64,000 nt of DNA from the NCBI RefSeq assembly GCF_002563655.1, contig NZ_PDIY01000001.1, positions 2,330,001 to 2,394,000 of the forward strand, given 5' to 3'. The stretch comes from Bacillus sp. es.034. Its GTDB lineage: Bacteria; Bacillota; Bacilli; Bacillales; Bacillaceae_B. Positions 39,211-47,787 of the stretch are shown here, one piece after another (positions within the stretch are counted from its first letter, which is position 1; each line of letters begins with the position of its first letter). The notes under the pieces are model-generated. The model did no database searches. It was not told where the DNA came from and saw nothing but the letters and a program-made list of their open reading frames with translations. A program made the position numbers and the translations under genes.

Positions 39211-39925
39211 GTGATTTATTCCTTTTTTCTTTTTCCTCCCGGTAAAATTCATGAAACATTTTCATGAGGGCACGCTTTTCGATCCTGGAGACGTAGCTTC
39301 TCGAAATCCCCAGTTCTTTTGCAATTTCCCTCTGCGTTTTTTCTTCTTTTAAATCCAGCCCGAACCGGCCGACGATGACTTCTTTTTCCCTCTCGTCCAG
39401 CACGCAAATATATTTTCTCACCTTTTCGAGTTCCATGCTTAACTGGATCGTATCGATGACATCATCGCTTTCCGATTTTAATATATCAATCAGGCTGATT
39501 TCATTTCCTTCTTTATCCTGGCCGATAGGATCGTGGAGTGAGACATCTTTTTTGGTTTTCTTAAGGGCACGTAGGTGCATGAGAATTTCATTCTCGATAC
39601 ATCGAGCCGCATAGGTGGCAAGCTTCGTGCCTTTTCCTTCTGAGTAACTTTCAATCGCTTTGATCAATCCGATGGTCCCGATGGAAATCAAATCTTCTGG
39701 ATCTTCGCCTGTGTTTTCGAATTTCTTGACGATGTGGGCAACCAACCTGAGATTATGTTCGATGAGCATGTTGCGGGCGTGTTCATCCCCTTCCGCCATC
39801 AGCTTTAGATATTTTCGTTCATCTGCAGCGGATAGTGGCTGAGGAAAGGCATTATTCTTAACGTAAGAAACGAGGAAGATTAACTCCTTAAAGAAATAAC
39901 CCAGTGCTGTTAGAACTCCAGACAT
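39206..39925 (-). CDS. sigK: RNA polymerase sigma factor, mother-cell sigma-K
   Basis: A 239-residue sigma-70-family factor. The first ~20 residues ([32 protein letters not shown]) form the hydrophobic pro-sequence removed by SpoIVFB. Region 2 ([37 protein letters not shown]) and region 4 HTH ([24 protein letters not shown]) follow. The reading frame is continuous, so no skin element interrupts it. The start ATG at 39925 has a perfect GGAGGTG upstream. It directs late mother-cell genes such as coat genes, and probably tgl, in this window. Confidence 0.96.
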   Translation of the reverse strand: MSGVLTALGYFFKELIFLVSYVKNNAFPQPLSAADERKYLKLMAEGDEHARNMLIEHNLRLVAHIVKKFENTGEDPEDLISIGTIGLIKAIESYSEGKGTKLATYAARCIENEILMHLRALKKTKKDVSLHDPIGQDKEGNEISLIDILKSESDDVIDTIQLSMELEKVRKYICVLDEREKEVIVGRFGLDLKEEKTQREIAKELGISRSYVSRIEKRALMKMFHEFYREEKEKRNKSQ

Positions 39926-40096
39926 ATTTACACCTCCATGAGGACTTAAGCCTATACTCATTCATATGATAAGAAGGGGATGTCCTTGCATGTCCGGTGA
40001 AAGTAATCGGGAATTGGAACATTTTTTTCAAAGATGAATTCTATAATAAAGATGCAAACTGCCTATACGCACATCCACTATGTACATATACTGATA

Positions 40097-40260
40097 GTAA
40101 AAGTGAGTGAGGAGGTATGGTCATGCCTTATGGATATCCTTGTTATGGACCAGTCTATCCAGGTTGCTATGGCGGCGGGGGATTCTACTTTGCGCTAATC
40201 GTTGTTCTGCTAATCTTGCTTTTCCTATTTGGTGGCTGGTGGTACGTCAATAACTGTTAG
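40097..40260 (+). CDS. YjcZ/SscA-type small sporulation protein
   Basis: A 45-residue peptide starting at ATG 40123 (the listed left end includes the ribosome-site region from 40097). A Gly/Tyr/Pro-rich N-terminus (PYGYPCYGPVYPGCYGGGG) is followed by a membrane helix (FALIVVLLILLFLFGGWWYV) and NNC. This is the pattern of YjcZ/SscA sporulation peptides. GAGGAGG lies six bases before the ATG. Upstream, AC (40071-40072) and CATATACTG (40085-40093) resemble a sigma-K promoter, fitting the neighbour sigK. Confidence 0.72.
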
Positions 40261-40284
40261 CCTGATGGGTATGAAATATACACA

Positions 40285-40320
40285 AAGAGAGCCCTGTTCA
40301 CGATGAACAGGGCTCTCTTG
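40285..40320. terminator. bidirectional terminator between YjcZ-like gene and pssA
   Basis: Perfect 16-bp arms starting AAGAGAGCCCTG around a CGA loop, between convergent genes. Confidence 0.9.
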
Positions 40321-40326
40321 TATACC

Positions 40327-40866
40327 TTACATCTTCTTCAACGTAAAAGGGCTGACCATCAATACAGATAGTGTAATGGTCATACACACGATCAGCACAC
40401 TTGAGACAAATGGAATAAGAAGATAGCTCAAGGTCAGTAAACAGCCGGCTGCTGTAATGGGAAGACCGGTAAAATAGCCATCATTTTCCGAAATGTTGAA
40501 GCGGGCCAACCGGTAAGCACCACACGCCACATATAAAATGGAGAAGACCATGCCGGGATAGTCAAACTGGCTGAGAACGGCCGTGTACATAAGCAATGCA
40601 GGGGCCACACCAAAAGAAATGATGTCGCTCATGGAATCCAGCTGCTTTCCCAACTCCGACTCGATGTTTAATTTTCTTGCCACCAATCCATCGAACCTGT
40701 CGGTCAAGGCAGCGATGAAAATGAGGATCAAGCTTAGATGTAATTGATTATGAAGAACGGAAATAATAGCAAAACCACCTAATGATAAATTCGAAAGGGT
40801 AATCAGGTTGGCTGTTTGGGATTTAAGTTTTTTGAACGTTTGATCGAGTACCCCGGAGAGAAACAA
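40327..40866 (-). CDS. pssA: CDP-diacylglycerol-serine O-phosphatidyltransferase
   Basis: A membrane enzyme making phosphatidylserine from CDP-diacylglycerol and L-serine. The CDP-alcohol phosphotransferase motif is complete: DGLVAR, eight residues, G, three, D, three, D (~residues 58-80). Six or so membrane helices fill its 179 residues. The start is TTG 40866 with GAAGGAG ten bases upstream. It lies alone (no psd gene adjacent), downstream of an unusual perfect palindrome at 40992-41017. Confidence 0.92.
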   Translation of the reverse strand: MFLSGVLDQTFKKLKSQTANLITLSNLSLGGFAIISVLHNQLHLSLILIFIAALTDRFDGLVARKLNIESELGKQLDSMSDIISFGVAPALLMYTAVLSQFDYPGMVFSILYVACGAYRLARFNISENDGYFTGLPITAAGCLLTLSYLLIPFVSSVLIVCMTITLSVLMVSPFTLKKM

Positions 40867-40991
40867 TCATCACTCACTCCTTCTTTTAAGTTTGCTCACT
40901 GTTGAACAAGATTCGTGGCTGAAATATGCCTTAACGAGTACCTGTTGACCTGGTTAACACCATACAGTGAAAAAATATCCTTATTCATATA

Positions 40992-41017
40992 GTATATAAT
41001 AATATTTTATTATATAC
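40992..41017. repeat. perfect 26-bp AT palindrome upstream of pssA
   Basis: Arms GTATATAATAA and TTATTATATAC are perfect complements with a four-base spacer, 126 bases upstream of the pssA start in a 260-base gap without genes. Either arm also contains promoter-like TATAAT. It may be a regulator-binding site or paired divergent -10 elements. Confidence 0.6.
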
Positions 41018-41121
41018 TTATTAAACTGTTAAAGTTAATCGTTTTTTAAAATTGAGTGTGGAATTTGACTGGACAGTAGGTCGGTATTTTGAAATGTAAT
41101 GCTGTAGGAGCATATATTCCA

Positions 41122-41156
41122 TAAAAAAAGAGGACGGATTTTATATAAATCCGTCC
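41122..41156 (-). terminator. sda terminator
   Basis: On the minus strand: arms GGACGGATTT and AAATCCGTCC, then CTCTTTTTTT. Confidence 0.85.
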
Positions 41157-41173
41157 CGTTTCATGTTAGTATT

Positions 41174-41314
41174 CTACGAAGTAGCTTTTATTTTATTTGT
41201 AAGAGATCGACGGTGAATTTCCATTTCGATGAGGCGAATGAATTCTGTATTGAGTTTCAGTTCCAACGCTTTGTAATAAGAATCAATCAACAGTTCGTCC
41301 GATAATTTCCTCAT
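41174..41314 (-). CDS. sda: sporulation checkpoint inhibitor Sda
   Basis: A 46-residue helical-hairpin protein ([19 protein letters not shown] … [14 protein letters not shown]) closely matching B. subtilis Sda, which binds the histidine kinases KinA/KinB and blocks Spo0A phosphorelay when replication is perturbed or newly initiated. GGAGGTGG precedes ATG 41314. Its promoter region holds at least three DnaA boxes, consistent with DnaA control. It is adjacent to yqeG, as in B. subtilis. Missed by ordinary length cut-offs. Confidence 0.93.
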   Translation of the reverse strand: MRKLSDELLIDSYYKALELKLNTEFIRLIEMEIHRRSLTNKIKATS

Positions 41315-41423
41315 TAATTCCACCTCCATTACTCATCATCTTTTTATTCGAAACTTAATGTAAGTACGTTTTTTAGTAGTAATGTAACTTTACCAAAATT
41401 TTTTTTGTAGAACAAGCGTTCCG

Positions 41424-41522
41424 TTATCCACAGTTCATGGTGGATAAGTTGTGACTAACTTGTATATAACTGGTAAATAAAGCTTGTTTGTGTTCTGTAT
41501 AATGTGAATAAGGTTATCCACA
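41424..41522. promoter_or_regulatory. DnaA-box cluster upstream of sda
   Basis: Perfect boxes TTATCCACA at 41424-41432 and 41514-41522 (plus strand), and TTATCCACC read on the minus strand at 41439-41447. They lie 110-210 bases upstream of sda. This reproduces the DnaA-dependent control known for sda in B. subtilis, where DnaA-ATP activates sda to delay sporulation in newly replicating cells. Confidence 0.85.
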
Positions 41523-41762
41523 AGGATGAAGGAAACTGGAAATTTGTCGAAAAATATTTATTTTTTGTTGTAATATGTTTGGAATTACAGGAATATATAT
41601 GATTTATTTTGAATCTGTATGTAAAATTGGTTATCATTAATCTGTTATAGGTTAAAGGTATACTATAGAAATCGTTTCCCCCTATAGTGGAACGTTCATC
41701 TAATGAAAATAGATCGAAAGCAGTTCATCATATAATCGATAAAGAAATTTGAGGTGTAGCAT

Positions 41763-42284
41763 GTGATCAAGCAGTTTTTACCCAATGAACAGGTCCAGGA
41801 TATTTTTAATATCACCCCGGGGCATCTTAAGGAAAAAGGGATCAAGGCCATCATTACCGACTTGGATAATACGTTAGTGGAGTGGGACAGGCCAAACGCC
41901 ACCCCGAAATTGATCCAGTGGTTTAAGGACATGCAGGAGCAGGGGATCCTTGTGACAATCGTATCCAACAATAATAAAAACCGCGTGGGGGCATTCGCCG
42001 AACCTTTGGGTGTGCCATTCATCTTTCAGGCGCGAAAGCCTATGGGACGTGCTTTTAAGAAAGCGATCAAACAAATGGGTGTTAAGAAGGAAGAGGCGGT
42101 TGTCATCGGTGATCAGCTATTGACGGACGTATTGGGTGGAAACCGCAGCGGCTTCCATACGATACTGGTCGTACCTGTGGCTCAATCGGATGGATTCTTT
42201 ACAAAGTTCAATCGTCAGGTAGAACGCAGAATCATGAAGTTTTTCAAGCGTAAAGGCATGCTTGAGTGGGAGGACAAACAGTGA
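41763..42284 (+). CDS. yqeG: HAD-superfamily phosphatase YqeG
   Basis: A 173-residue HAD IIIA-type phosphatase. The nucleophile motif DLDNTLVEWD (~residues 36-45), VSNNNKNR and the C-terminal GDQLLTDVLGGNRSG are intact; the substrate is not known. Starts at GTG 41763 after GAGGTG. The first gene of the yqeG-yqeM operon, overlapping yqeH by four bases (GTGA). Confidence 0.92.
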   Translation: MIKQFLPNEQVQDIFNITPGHLKEKGIKAIITDLDNTLVEWDRPNATPKLIQWFKDMQEQGILVTIVSNNNKNRVGAFAEPLGVPFIFQARKPMGRAFKKAIKQMGVKKEEAVVIGDQLLTDVLGGNRSGFHTILVVPVAQSDGFFTKFNRQVERRIMKFFKRKGMLEWEDKQ

Positions 42285-43381
42285 GTGGAGTTGTATGTAT
42301 AGGTTGCGGCGTTGAAATTCAGACGGAACATAAAGAAGGCATGGGCTATGCCCCTCCTTCAGCTCTTCAAAAAGAAGAGATCATCTGTCAGCGCTGTTTC
42401 AGATTGAAGCATTATAATGAAGTCCAGGATGTTCCGTTGACCGATGATGACTTCCTGAAAATACTGAATGAGCTTGGTGACTCTGAAGGGCTTATAGTCA
42501 AAGTGGTGGACATCTTTGACTTTAATGGAAGCTGGCTTCCTGGACTCCACAGGTTCGTAGGGTCCAATCCAATCCTTCTGATAGGAAACAAGGTGGATAT
42601 CCTGCCTAAGTCGGTGAAACACTCCAAGCTGATTCATTGGATGAAGCATGAAGCGAGTCAACTGGGATTGAAACCGATCGATGTTCAATTGGTGAGTGCG
42701 GCCAAGGGGCAGGGGATCGCTGAAGCAATCGAAGCGATCGAGGAATATCGCAATGGAAAAGACGTTTACGTGGTAGGATGTACAAACGTAGGGAAATCCA
42801 CGTTCATCAACCGCATCATCAAACATGTCTCAGGAGAGCAGGATGTCATCACGACTTCCCATTTTCCTGGCACGACTCTTGATATGATTCAAATTCCATT
42901 GGATGATGAAGAATCATTGATTGATACACCCGGCATCATCAATCATCACCAAATGGCCCATTTTGTAGATAAACAGGATTTAAAAATCATTACGCCTAAA
43001 AAAGAAATCAAGCCAAGGACGTTCCAGTTGAATCCGGAACAAACTCTGTTCTTCGGCGGATTGGCCCGTTTTGATTTCATAGCCGGTGAGCGTCAGCCGT
43101 TTACCTGCTATTTCTCAAATGAGCTGTCCATCCATCGGACGAAGATTGAAAAGGCGGATGAACTCTATAAGAATCATGCGGGGGAATTATTGCAGCCACC
43201 AAGAAAAGACGATATGGATACGTTCCCTCCACTTGTGAGGCACGAGTTCAGGATCAAAGAAGCGAAAACGGATATCGTTTTCTCAGGATTGGGATGGATT
43301 ACCGTCAATGACGCCGGAGCGACCATTGCCGCTCACGTCCCGAAAGGTGTCAGCGTCTTTTTAAGAAAATCACTGATCTAG
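42281..43381 (+). CDS. yqeH: ribosome biogenesis GTPase YqeH
   Basis: A circularly permuted GTPase needed for 30S subunit assembly, 366 residues. An N-terminal zinc finger (CIGCG … CQRC, residues ~5-45) precedes G4 NKVD (~110), then G1 GCTNVGKST (~170), G2 and G3 DTPG (~222), and an RNA-binding C-terminus. The start GTG 42281 follows GGAGG and overlaps yqeG. Confidence 0.94.
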   Translation: MSGVVCIGCGVEIQTEHKEGMGYAPPSALQKEEIICQRCFRLKHYNEVQDVPLTDDDFLKILNELGDSEGLIVKVVDIFDFNGSWLPGLHRFVGSNPILLIGNKVDILPKSVKHSKLIHWMKHEASQLGLKPIDVQLVSAAKGQGIAEAIEAIEEYRNGKDVYVVGCTNVGKSTFINRIIKHVSGEQDVITTSHFPGTTLDMIQIPLDDEESLIDTPGIINHHQMAHFVDKQDLKIITPKKEIKPRTFQLNPEQTLFFGGLARFDFIAGERQPFTCYFSNELSIHRTKIEKADELYKNHAGELLQPPRKDDMDTFPPLVRHEFRIKEAKTDIVFSGLGWITVNDAGATIAAHVPKGVSVFLRKSLI

Positions 43382-43391
43382 GAGGGGTTCT

Positions 43392-44222
43392 GTGGCTCTT
43401 TATGGTGTGATTGGGGACCCGATTGCTCATTCAATGTCGCCCCTGATGCATAATAGCGCGTTTGAAGATAATGGAATCAACGCTGAATATGTTCGATTTC
43501 ATGTGAAGAAAGAGCAGCTTCCCGACGCCATCCGTGGAATCAAAGCCTTGGGCATTCAGGGAGTGAATGTGACGGTTCCTCATAAAGAACATGTCATGTC
43601 TCTCCTCGATGGGATAGATCCATTGGCAAAGGCCATCGGTGCTGTCAACACGATTGTAAATGAAAATGGCAAGCTGATCGGGTATAATACAGACGGTCTT
43701 GGATTTGTTGAAGGTTTGAAAAAGGTAGCCGGTGATCGTCTGGAAAACAAGTCGATGCTGATCATCGGGGCCGGCGGTGCTGCCAGGGCCATCTATTATA
43801 CACTTGCTTCTTCTGGTGTAAGAAAGATCGATGTTACCAACCGGACCCCGGGAAGGGCAGAGAAGATGATGGATGCCTGCCCGTTTCCGTTGGATTCTTC
43901 GTTCCTTACCCTTGAAGCGGCAGAGAACGAATTGCACGAATATGATGTCATCATCCAGACGACATCCATCGGCATGTTTCCTCATATTGAAGACTGTCCG
44001 ATAAAGGTCAATGCATTAAAGCAGGGAAGCATCGTCTCGGATATCATTTATAATCCACTGGAAACATCATTATTGAAACAGGCGAAACAAAAAGGTGCCC
44101 TGACTCAGAACGGGCTCGATATGTTCGTTTATCAGGGAGCCCTTTCATTTAAGAAGTGGACAGGGATCTTTCCGTCCTATTCGATTATGAGGGATACCGT
44201 TTTACAACAACTAGGAGGTTAA
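43392..44222 (+). CDS. aroE: shikimate dehydrogenase
   Basis: Reduces 3-dehydroshikimate to shikimate with NADPH in aromatic amino-acid synthesis. IGDPIAHSMSP (~6-16) binds shikimate, NVTVPHK (~61-67) holds the catalytic Lys, GAGGAARA (~128-135) is the dinucleotide loop, and QTTSIGMFP follows. At 276 residues it is standard. The start is GTG 43392 with GGAGGGG upstream. Confidence 0.95.
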   Translation: MALYGVIGDPIAHSMSPLMHNSAFEDNGINAEYVRFHVKKEQLPDAIRGIKALGIQGVNVTVPHKEHVMSLLDGIDPLAKAIGAVNTIVNENGKLIGYNTDGLGFVEGLKKVAGDRLENKSMLIIGAGGAARAIYYTLASSGVRKIDVTNRTPGRAEKMMDACPFPLDSSFLTLEAAENELHEYDVIIQTTSIGMFPHIEDCPIKVNALKQGSIVSDIIYNPLETSLLKQAKQKGALTQNGLDMFVYQGALSFKKWTGIFPSYSIMRDTVLQQLGG

Positions 44223-44223
44223 C

Positions 44224-44517
44224 ATGTTAACAGGTAAACAAAAAAGGTTTTTACGTTCAGAAGCACATCACTTAAATCCGGTTTTTCAAGTAGGAAAAGG
44301 CGGAGTCAACGATAATATGATCAAAACGATCGGAGAAGCAATTGAGACGAGGGAATTGATGAAAATCAGCATCCTTCAAAATTGTGATATGGATAAGTCA
44401 GAGGTTGCACAAGAGCTCTCGGAAGGCGTAGGAGCTGAAGTTGTCCAGATCATCGGAAATACCATTGTTCTGTACAAAGAATCGAAAGAAAATAAGCAAT
44501 TAATCCTGCCAAGATAA
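44224..44517 (+). CDS. yqeI: CRM-domain RNA-binding protein YhbY family (YqeI)
   Basis: A 97-residue ribosome-associated RNA-binding protein (LTGKQKRFLRSEAHHLNPVFQVGKGGV and GVGAEVVQIIGNTIVLYKES), the CRM fold linked to large-subunit assembly. It begins one base after aroE, within the operon. Confidence 0.93.
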   Translation: MLTGKQKRFLRSEAHHLNPVFQVGKGGVNDNMIKTIGEAIETRELMKISILQNCDMDKSEVAQELSEGVGAEVVQIIGNTIVLYKESKENKQLILPR

Positions 44518-44528
44518 GGATCGATACG

Positions 44529-45101
44529 ATGATGAAAAAAAAGGTTGGACTTCTGGGAGGTACTTTCAATCCTCCCCATATGGGTCACTTGGTCATTGCA
44601 GAGCAAGTGTTGGAAAAGGCACAATTAGATGAAATCCGCTTCCTTCCTAACCATGTACCTCCCCATAAACAGGTGGATGAAAGGGTAACGGTGGACCAGC
44701 GGCTTTGGATGCTGGAGGCAGCCATCAAAGGGCATCCCCGTTTTTCGATTGAACGGATCGAACTCGAAAGGCAGGGTGCCTCCTTCACATATGACACCAT
44801 CAAGCTTTTGATGGAAAGAGAAGTGAACACCGAATTTTCGTTTATCATAGGTGGGGATATGATCGAGTATCTCCCGAAATGGTATAAAATCGAAGAGTTG
44901 CAGAATATGGTGAAGTTCATCGGGGTCAATCGTCCGGATTATACCCACGAGACTTCCTTTAACGTACAATTGATCGAAGTGCCGGCCATCGATCTTTCTT
45001 CTTCATACATTCGTGACACAGTAAATAAGGGACAAACGGTTCGCTATTTGGTTCCGGACGACGTGTATCGATTTATCAAGGAGGAGAAGTTATATGAATA
45101 G
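44529..45101 (+). CDS. nadD: nicotinate-nucleotide adenylyltransferase
   Basis: Makes deamido-NAD from nicotinate mononucleotide and ATP. The nucleotidyltransferase motif GGTFNPPHMGHL is near residues 9-20 and SSSYIR near 156-161. At 190 residues it is standard. Tandem ATG codons (44529, 44532) follow AAGGAT. It overlaps yqeK by eight bases. Confidence 0.95.
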   Translation: MMKKKVGLLGGTFNPPHMGHLVIAEQVLEKAQLDEIRFLPNHVPPHKQVDERVTVDQRLWMLEAAIKGHPRFSIERIELERQGASFTYDTIKLLMEREVNTEFSFIIGGDMIEYLPKWYKIEELQNMVKFIGVNRPDYTHETSFNVQLIEVPAIDLSSSYIRDTVNKGQTVRYLVPDDVYRFIKEEKLYE

Positions 45102-45660
45102 GGAAAAAGCGCTGGAGATGGTTAAAAAGCATTTGACTGAACACCGCTACATTCATACTTGTGGTGTCATTGAGACGAGTATCGAGCTTGCGAAACGGTA
45201 TGGAGCCGATGAGAAAAAGGCTGAAACAGCTGCAATCTTTCATGATTATGCAAAGTTCCGGGATAAACATGAAATGCAGGAAATCATTGAAAGGGAGAAT
45301 CTTTCAAAGGATCTATTACTGTATAATGGCGAGTTATGGCACGCCCCTGTTGGAGCTATCCTGGTAGAACGTGAGATCGGGATAGAGGACCGGGATATCC
45401 TGGATGCCATCCGCTTCCATACTTCCGGGAAAGAGGGGATGACGGTACTCGACAAGGTGGTTTATTTAGCTGACTATATTGAACCGAATCGCAGGTTCCC
45501 CGGGGTGGAAGAAGTGAGGGAGCTCGCCAACGAATCATTGGACCTGGCACTCATAAAAGCTCTTCAGAATACAATCACGTTTCTTATGAAAAAAAATCAA
45601 GCGATCTATCCGGATACATTTCGCTTTTACAATGAATTGACATTAAATCAGAGGAGATGA
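45094..45660 (+). CDS. yqeK: symmetrical Ap4A hydrolase YqeK (HD domain)
   Basis: A 188-residue HD-superfamily protein with metal-binding HTCGV…, HDYAKF (~47-52) and HAPVGA motifs. YqeK proteins hydrolyse diadenosine tetraphosphate symmetrically to two ADP. AAGGAGGAG precedes ATG 45094; the gene overlaps nadD, and a five-base gap leads to rsfS. Confidence 0.93.
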   Translation: MNREKALEMVKKHLTEHRYIHTCGVIETSIELAKRYGADEKKAETAAIFHDYAKFRDKHEMQEIIERENLSKDLLLYNGELWHAPVGAILVEREIGIEDRDILDAIRFHTSGKEGMTVLDKVVYLADYIEPNRRFPGVEEVRELANESLDLALIKALQNTITFLMKKNQAIYPDTFRFYNELTLNQRR

Positions 45661-45664
45661 AGGA

Positions 45665-46018
45665 ATGGAACAAAATTTAGTAGAATTAGCATTTAAAGCT
45701 GCTGATGATAAACGCGCTGAGGATATTGTTGTATTGGATATGAAAGGTGTTTCGTTGATTGCGGATTATTTCCTGATCTGTCACGGGAACTCAGACAAAC
45801 AAGTACAGGCGATCGCGCGTGAATTGAAAGACGCAGCGGAAGAAAAGGGATACACAGTGAAACGTCTTGAAGGATTCGATCAGGCACGTTGGATCCTGGT
45901 TGATTTAGGCGATGTCGTCGCTCACGTATTCCATAAAGAAGAAAGAGGTTACTATAATCTTGAACGTTTATGGGGAGATGCATCATTCGTCGAGGTCGGA
46001 CAAGGTGAGAACCTGTAA
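45665..46018 (+). CDS. rsfS: ribosome silencing factor RsfS (YqeL)
   Basis: A 117-residue protein of the RsfS/Iojap family (DIVVLDMKGVSLIADYFLICHGNSDKQVQAIA, then GDVVAHVFHKEERGYYNLERLWGDA). It binds L14 on the 50S subunit and prevents subunit joining when nutrients are short. Its stop abuts the yqeM start. Confidence 0.95.
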   Translation: MEQNLVELAFKAADDKRAEDIVVLDMKGVSLIADYFLICHGNSDKQVQAIARELKDAAEEKGYTVKRLEGFDQARWILVDLGDVVAHVFHKEERGYYNLERLWGDASFVEVGQGENL

Positions 46019-46765
46019 ATGAGCTATGAGCGTTTTGCTTATGTATATGATTATTTAATGCAGGACGTCCCATACGAAGGCTGGTTGGAGTATGTGAACC
46101 GGCAGGCAGAACACTATTTGGTCCATGGGAAGAGAGTTCTTGATATCGCTTGTGGAACAGGGGAATTATCGTTGAGGCTTGCACGGGACGGATATGATGT
46201 GACGGGGGTCGACTTGTCTCAGGACATGCTCACCATCGCCCAGGAAAAAGCATCGGCACAGAATGTCCATATTCAGTTATTTCAGCAGGATATGTCGAGG
46301 CTCGATTCCCTTGGTGAATACGACATCATTACGATTTTTTGTGATTCATTGAATTACCTGGAAGACGAGAGTGACTTGGAGAGCACATTTAAAGGGGTCT
46401 ACTCTCATCTGAAGCAGGATGGGCTATTCCTTTTTGATGTGCATTCCATTTTTAAAATGACGCAGATTTTCATGAACCAAACCTTTACCCTTACGGATGA
46501 ACATGTATCCTATATATGGGATTGCTTCCCTGGTGAAGTTCCCAATAGTGTGGAACATGAGCTGACTTTTTTCGTGGAAGATGAAGAAACCGGACAGTAC
46601 GAGAGAGTGGAAGAGCTGCATAAACAGCGTACCTATCCGATCCTGATGGTAAAGGAGTGGCTCGCTGAAAACGGCTTCGATGTGTTGAATATCACTGGGG
46701 ACTTCACGGAAGAATCCCCCAATGACAAGAGTGAGAGAATCTTCTTTGCGTGTAAAAAGAAATAA
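46019..46765 (+). CDS. yqeM: class I SAM-dependent methyltransferase YqeM
   Basis: A 248-residue methyltransferase (motif I VLDIACGTGELSLRLA, ~39-54; DVTGVDLSQDML; FCDSLNYLEDE). The substrate is unknown. ATG 46019 directly follows the rsfS stop, and it is the last gene of the yqeG operon; a terminator follows. Confidence 0.9.
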   Translation: MSYERFAYVYDYLMQDVPYEGWLEYVNRQAEHYLVHGKRVLDIACGTGELSLRLARDGYDVTGVDLSQDMLTIAQEKASAQNVHIQLFQQDMSRLDSLGEYDIITIFCDSLNYLEDESDLESTFKGVYSHLKQDGLFLFDVHSIFKMTQIFMNQTFTLTDEHVSYIWDCFPGEVPNSVEHELTFFVEDEETGQYERVEELHKQRTYPILMVKEWLAENGFDVLNITGDFTEESPNDKSERIFFACKKK

Positions 46766-46769
46766 TCAA

Positions 46770-46803
46770 AAGCCGGGTCGCCTCAATGAGAGCGACCCGG
46801 CTT
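46770..46803. terminator. hairpin between yqeM and comER
   Basis: Perfect 12-bp GC-rich arms (AAGCCGGGTCGC and complement) separated by ten bases; between yqeM and the convergent comER. Confidence 0.75.
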
Positions 46804-46886
46804 ATCTTCGTTTACTACAGGATAAAAACGGTAGAAAAAAGAAGGAATTAATCAATTTATGTCGAAGTATAAAAAGAGGAGTCACT

Positions 46887-47708
46887 CTAGACCCCGAATT
46901 GTGATTTGGTTCCTTCAATATCATCCACGAATTTCTCTTGTGTTGCTTCGAAAAGTTTCTCGAACACATCTCCCAGTTCTCTTTCCATTACAGAAATCCC
47001 GATCCCTGTCACCCCTCCTTTTACACAAACCTTTTCTTGAAGTGTCGGTAAGGTATAGATATTTTTCTTCAACAGATCCCCAAGTCCGACCAGCATTTCA
47101 GATGCGAGGACAGTTGCGGTTTCATGATCGATCTCCGTCACTTCCACTGCAGCATCAATGAACCGCTGTGTCACATAACTGAAAAAAGCCGGCCCGCAGC
47201 TGACGATATCAGATGCTACCCGAGTTACATTTTCATCAATCTCGACTGGAGTAGAGATATGTCCTGCGATCTTCTTTAATTCCCGTCTCCATTTATCTGA
47301 ACAATGACTTCCATATGTTAGAAGGGACACACCGCTTAGTGCGCGGTTCGTGATGCTTGGAATGAATCGTGCGCAGGAACAGGGTAATAAGGATTCCAAC
47401 TGATTCACACTTACCGGGCTTGTGATGGAAACGACACATTTGTCCTTCGTGAAGTTTTTCTTATTCTCTTGAATCACATCATATACATCATGCGGCTTGA
47501 CGCAGATGAAGACCAGATCAGATGAAGAAATGACGTCTTCATTCGTACGAGCTATGTTCACGTTGCGGAATTTTTCTTTTAAATCCTCGGCTTTTTTTAA
47601 TGAACGATTCGTAATATGAAGATGTGAAGGAGAAATCGCCTGTGATTCAATGAGAGCTTCAATAATGATTTTCCCCATGTTTCCCGTTCCGATGATACCT
47701 ATTTTCAT
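46887..47708 (-). CDS. comER: late competence protein ComER (ProC-like)
   Basis: A 273-residue protein of the pyrroline-5-carboxylate reductase fold with a dinucleotide-binding start (MKIGIIGTGNMGKIIIEAL). It is encoded opposite comEABC, exactly as comER in B. subtilis, where it has little effect on competence. The start ATG at 47708 follows AGGGCTG on the minus strand. Only 79 bases separate it from comEA, so the two promoters must overlap or lie very close. Confidence 0.92.
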   Translation of the reverse strand: MKIGIIGTGNMGKIIIEALIESQAISPSHLHITNRSLKKAEDLKEKFRNVNIARTNEDVISSSDLVFICVKPHDVYDVIQENKKNFTKDKCVVSITSPVSVNQLESLLPCSCARFIPSITNRALSGVSLLTYGSHCSDKWRRELKKIAGHISTPVEIDENVTRVASDIVSCGPAFFSYVTQRFIDAAVEVTEIDHETATVLASEMLVGLGDLLKKNIYTLPTLQEKVCVKGGVTGIGISVMERELGDVFEKLFEATQEKFVDDIEGTKSQFGV

Positions 47709-47787
47709 GTTCAGCCCTCCTTCTTTCCCACTCTCTCCTAAAAGGTATGAATTCCATGCAATGAATATTCCACCAGAGGTGATTTCC

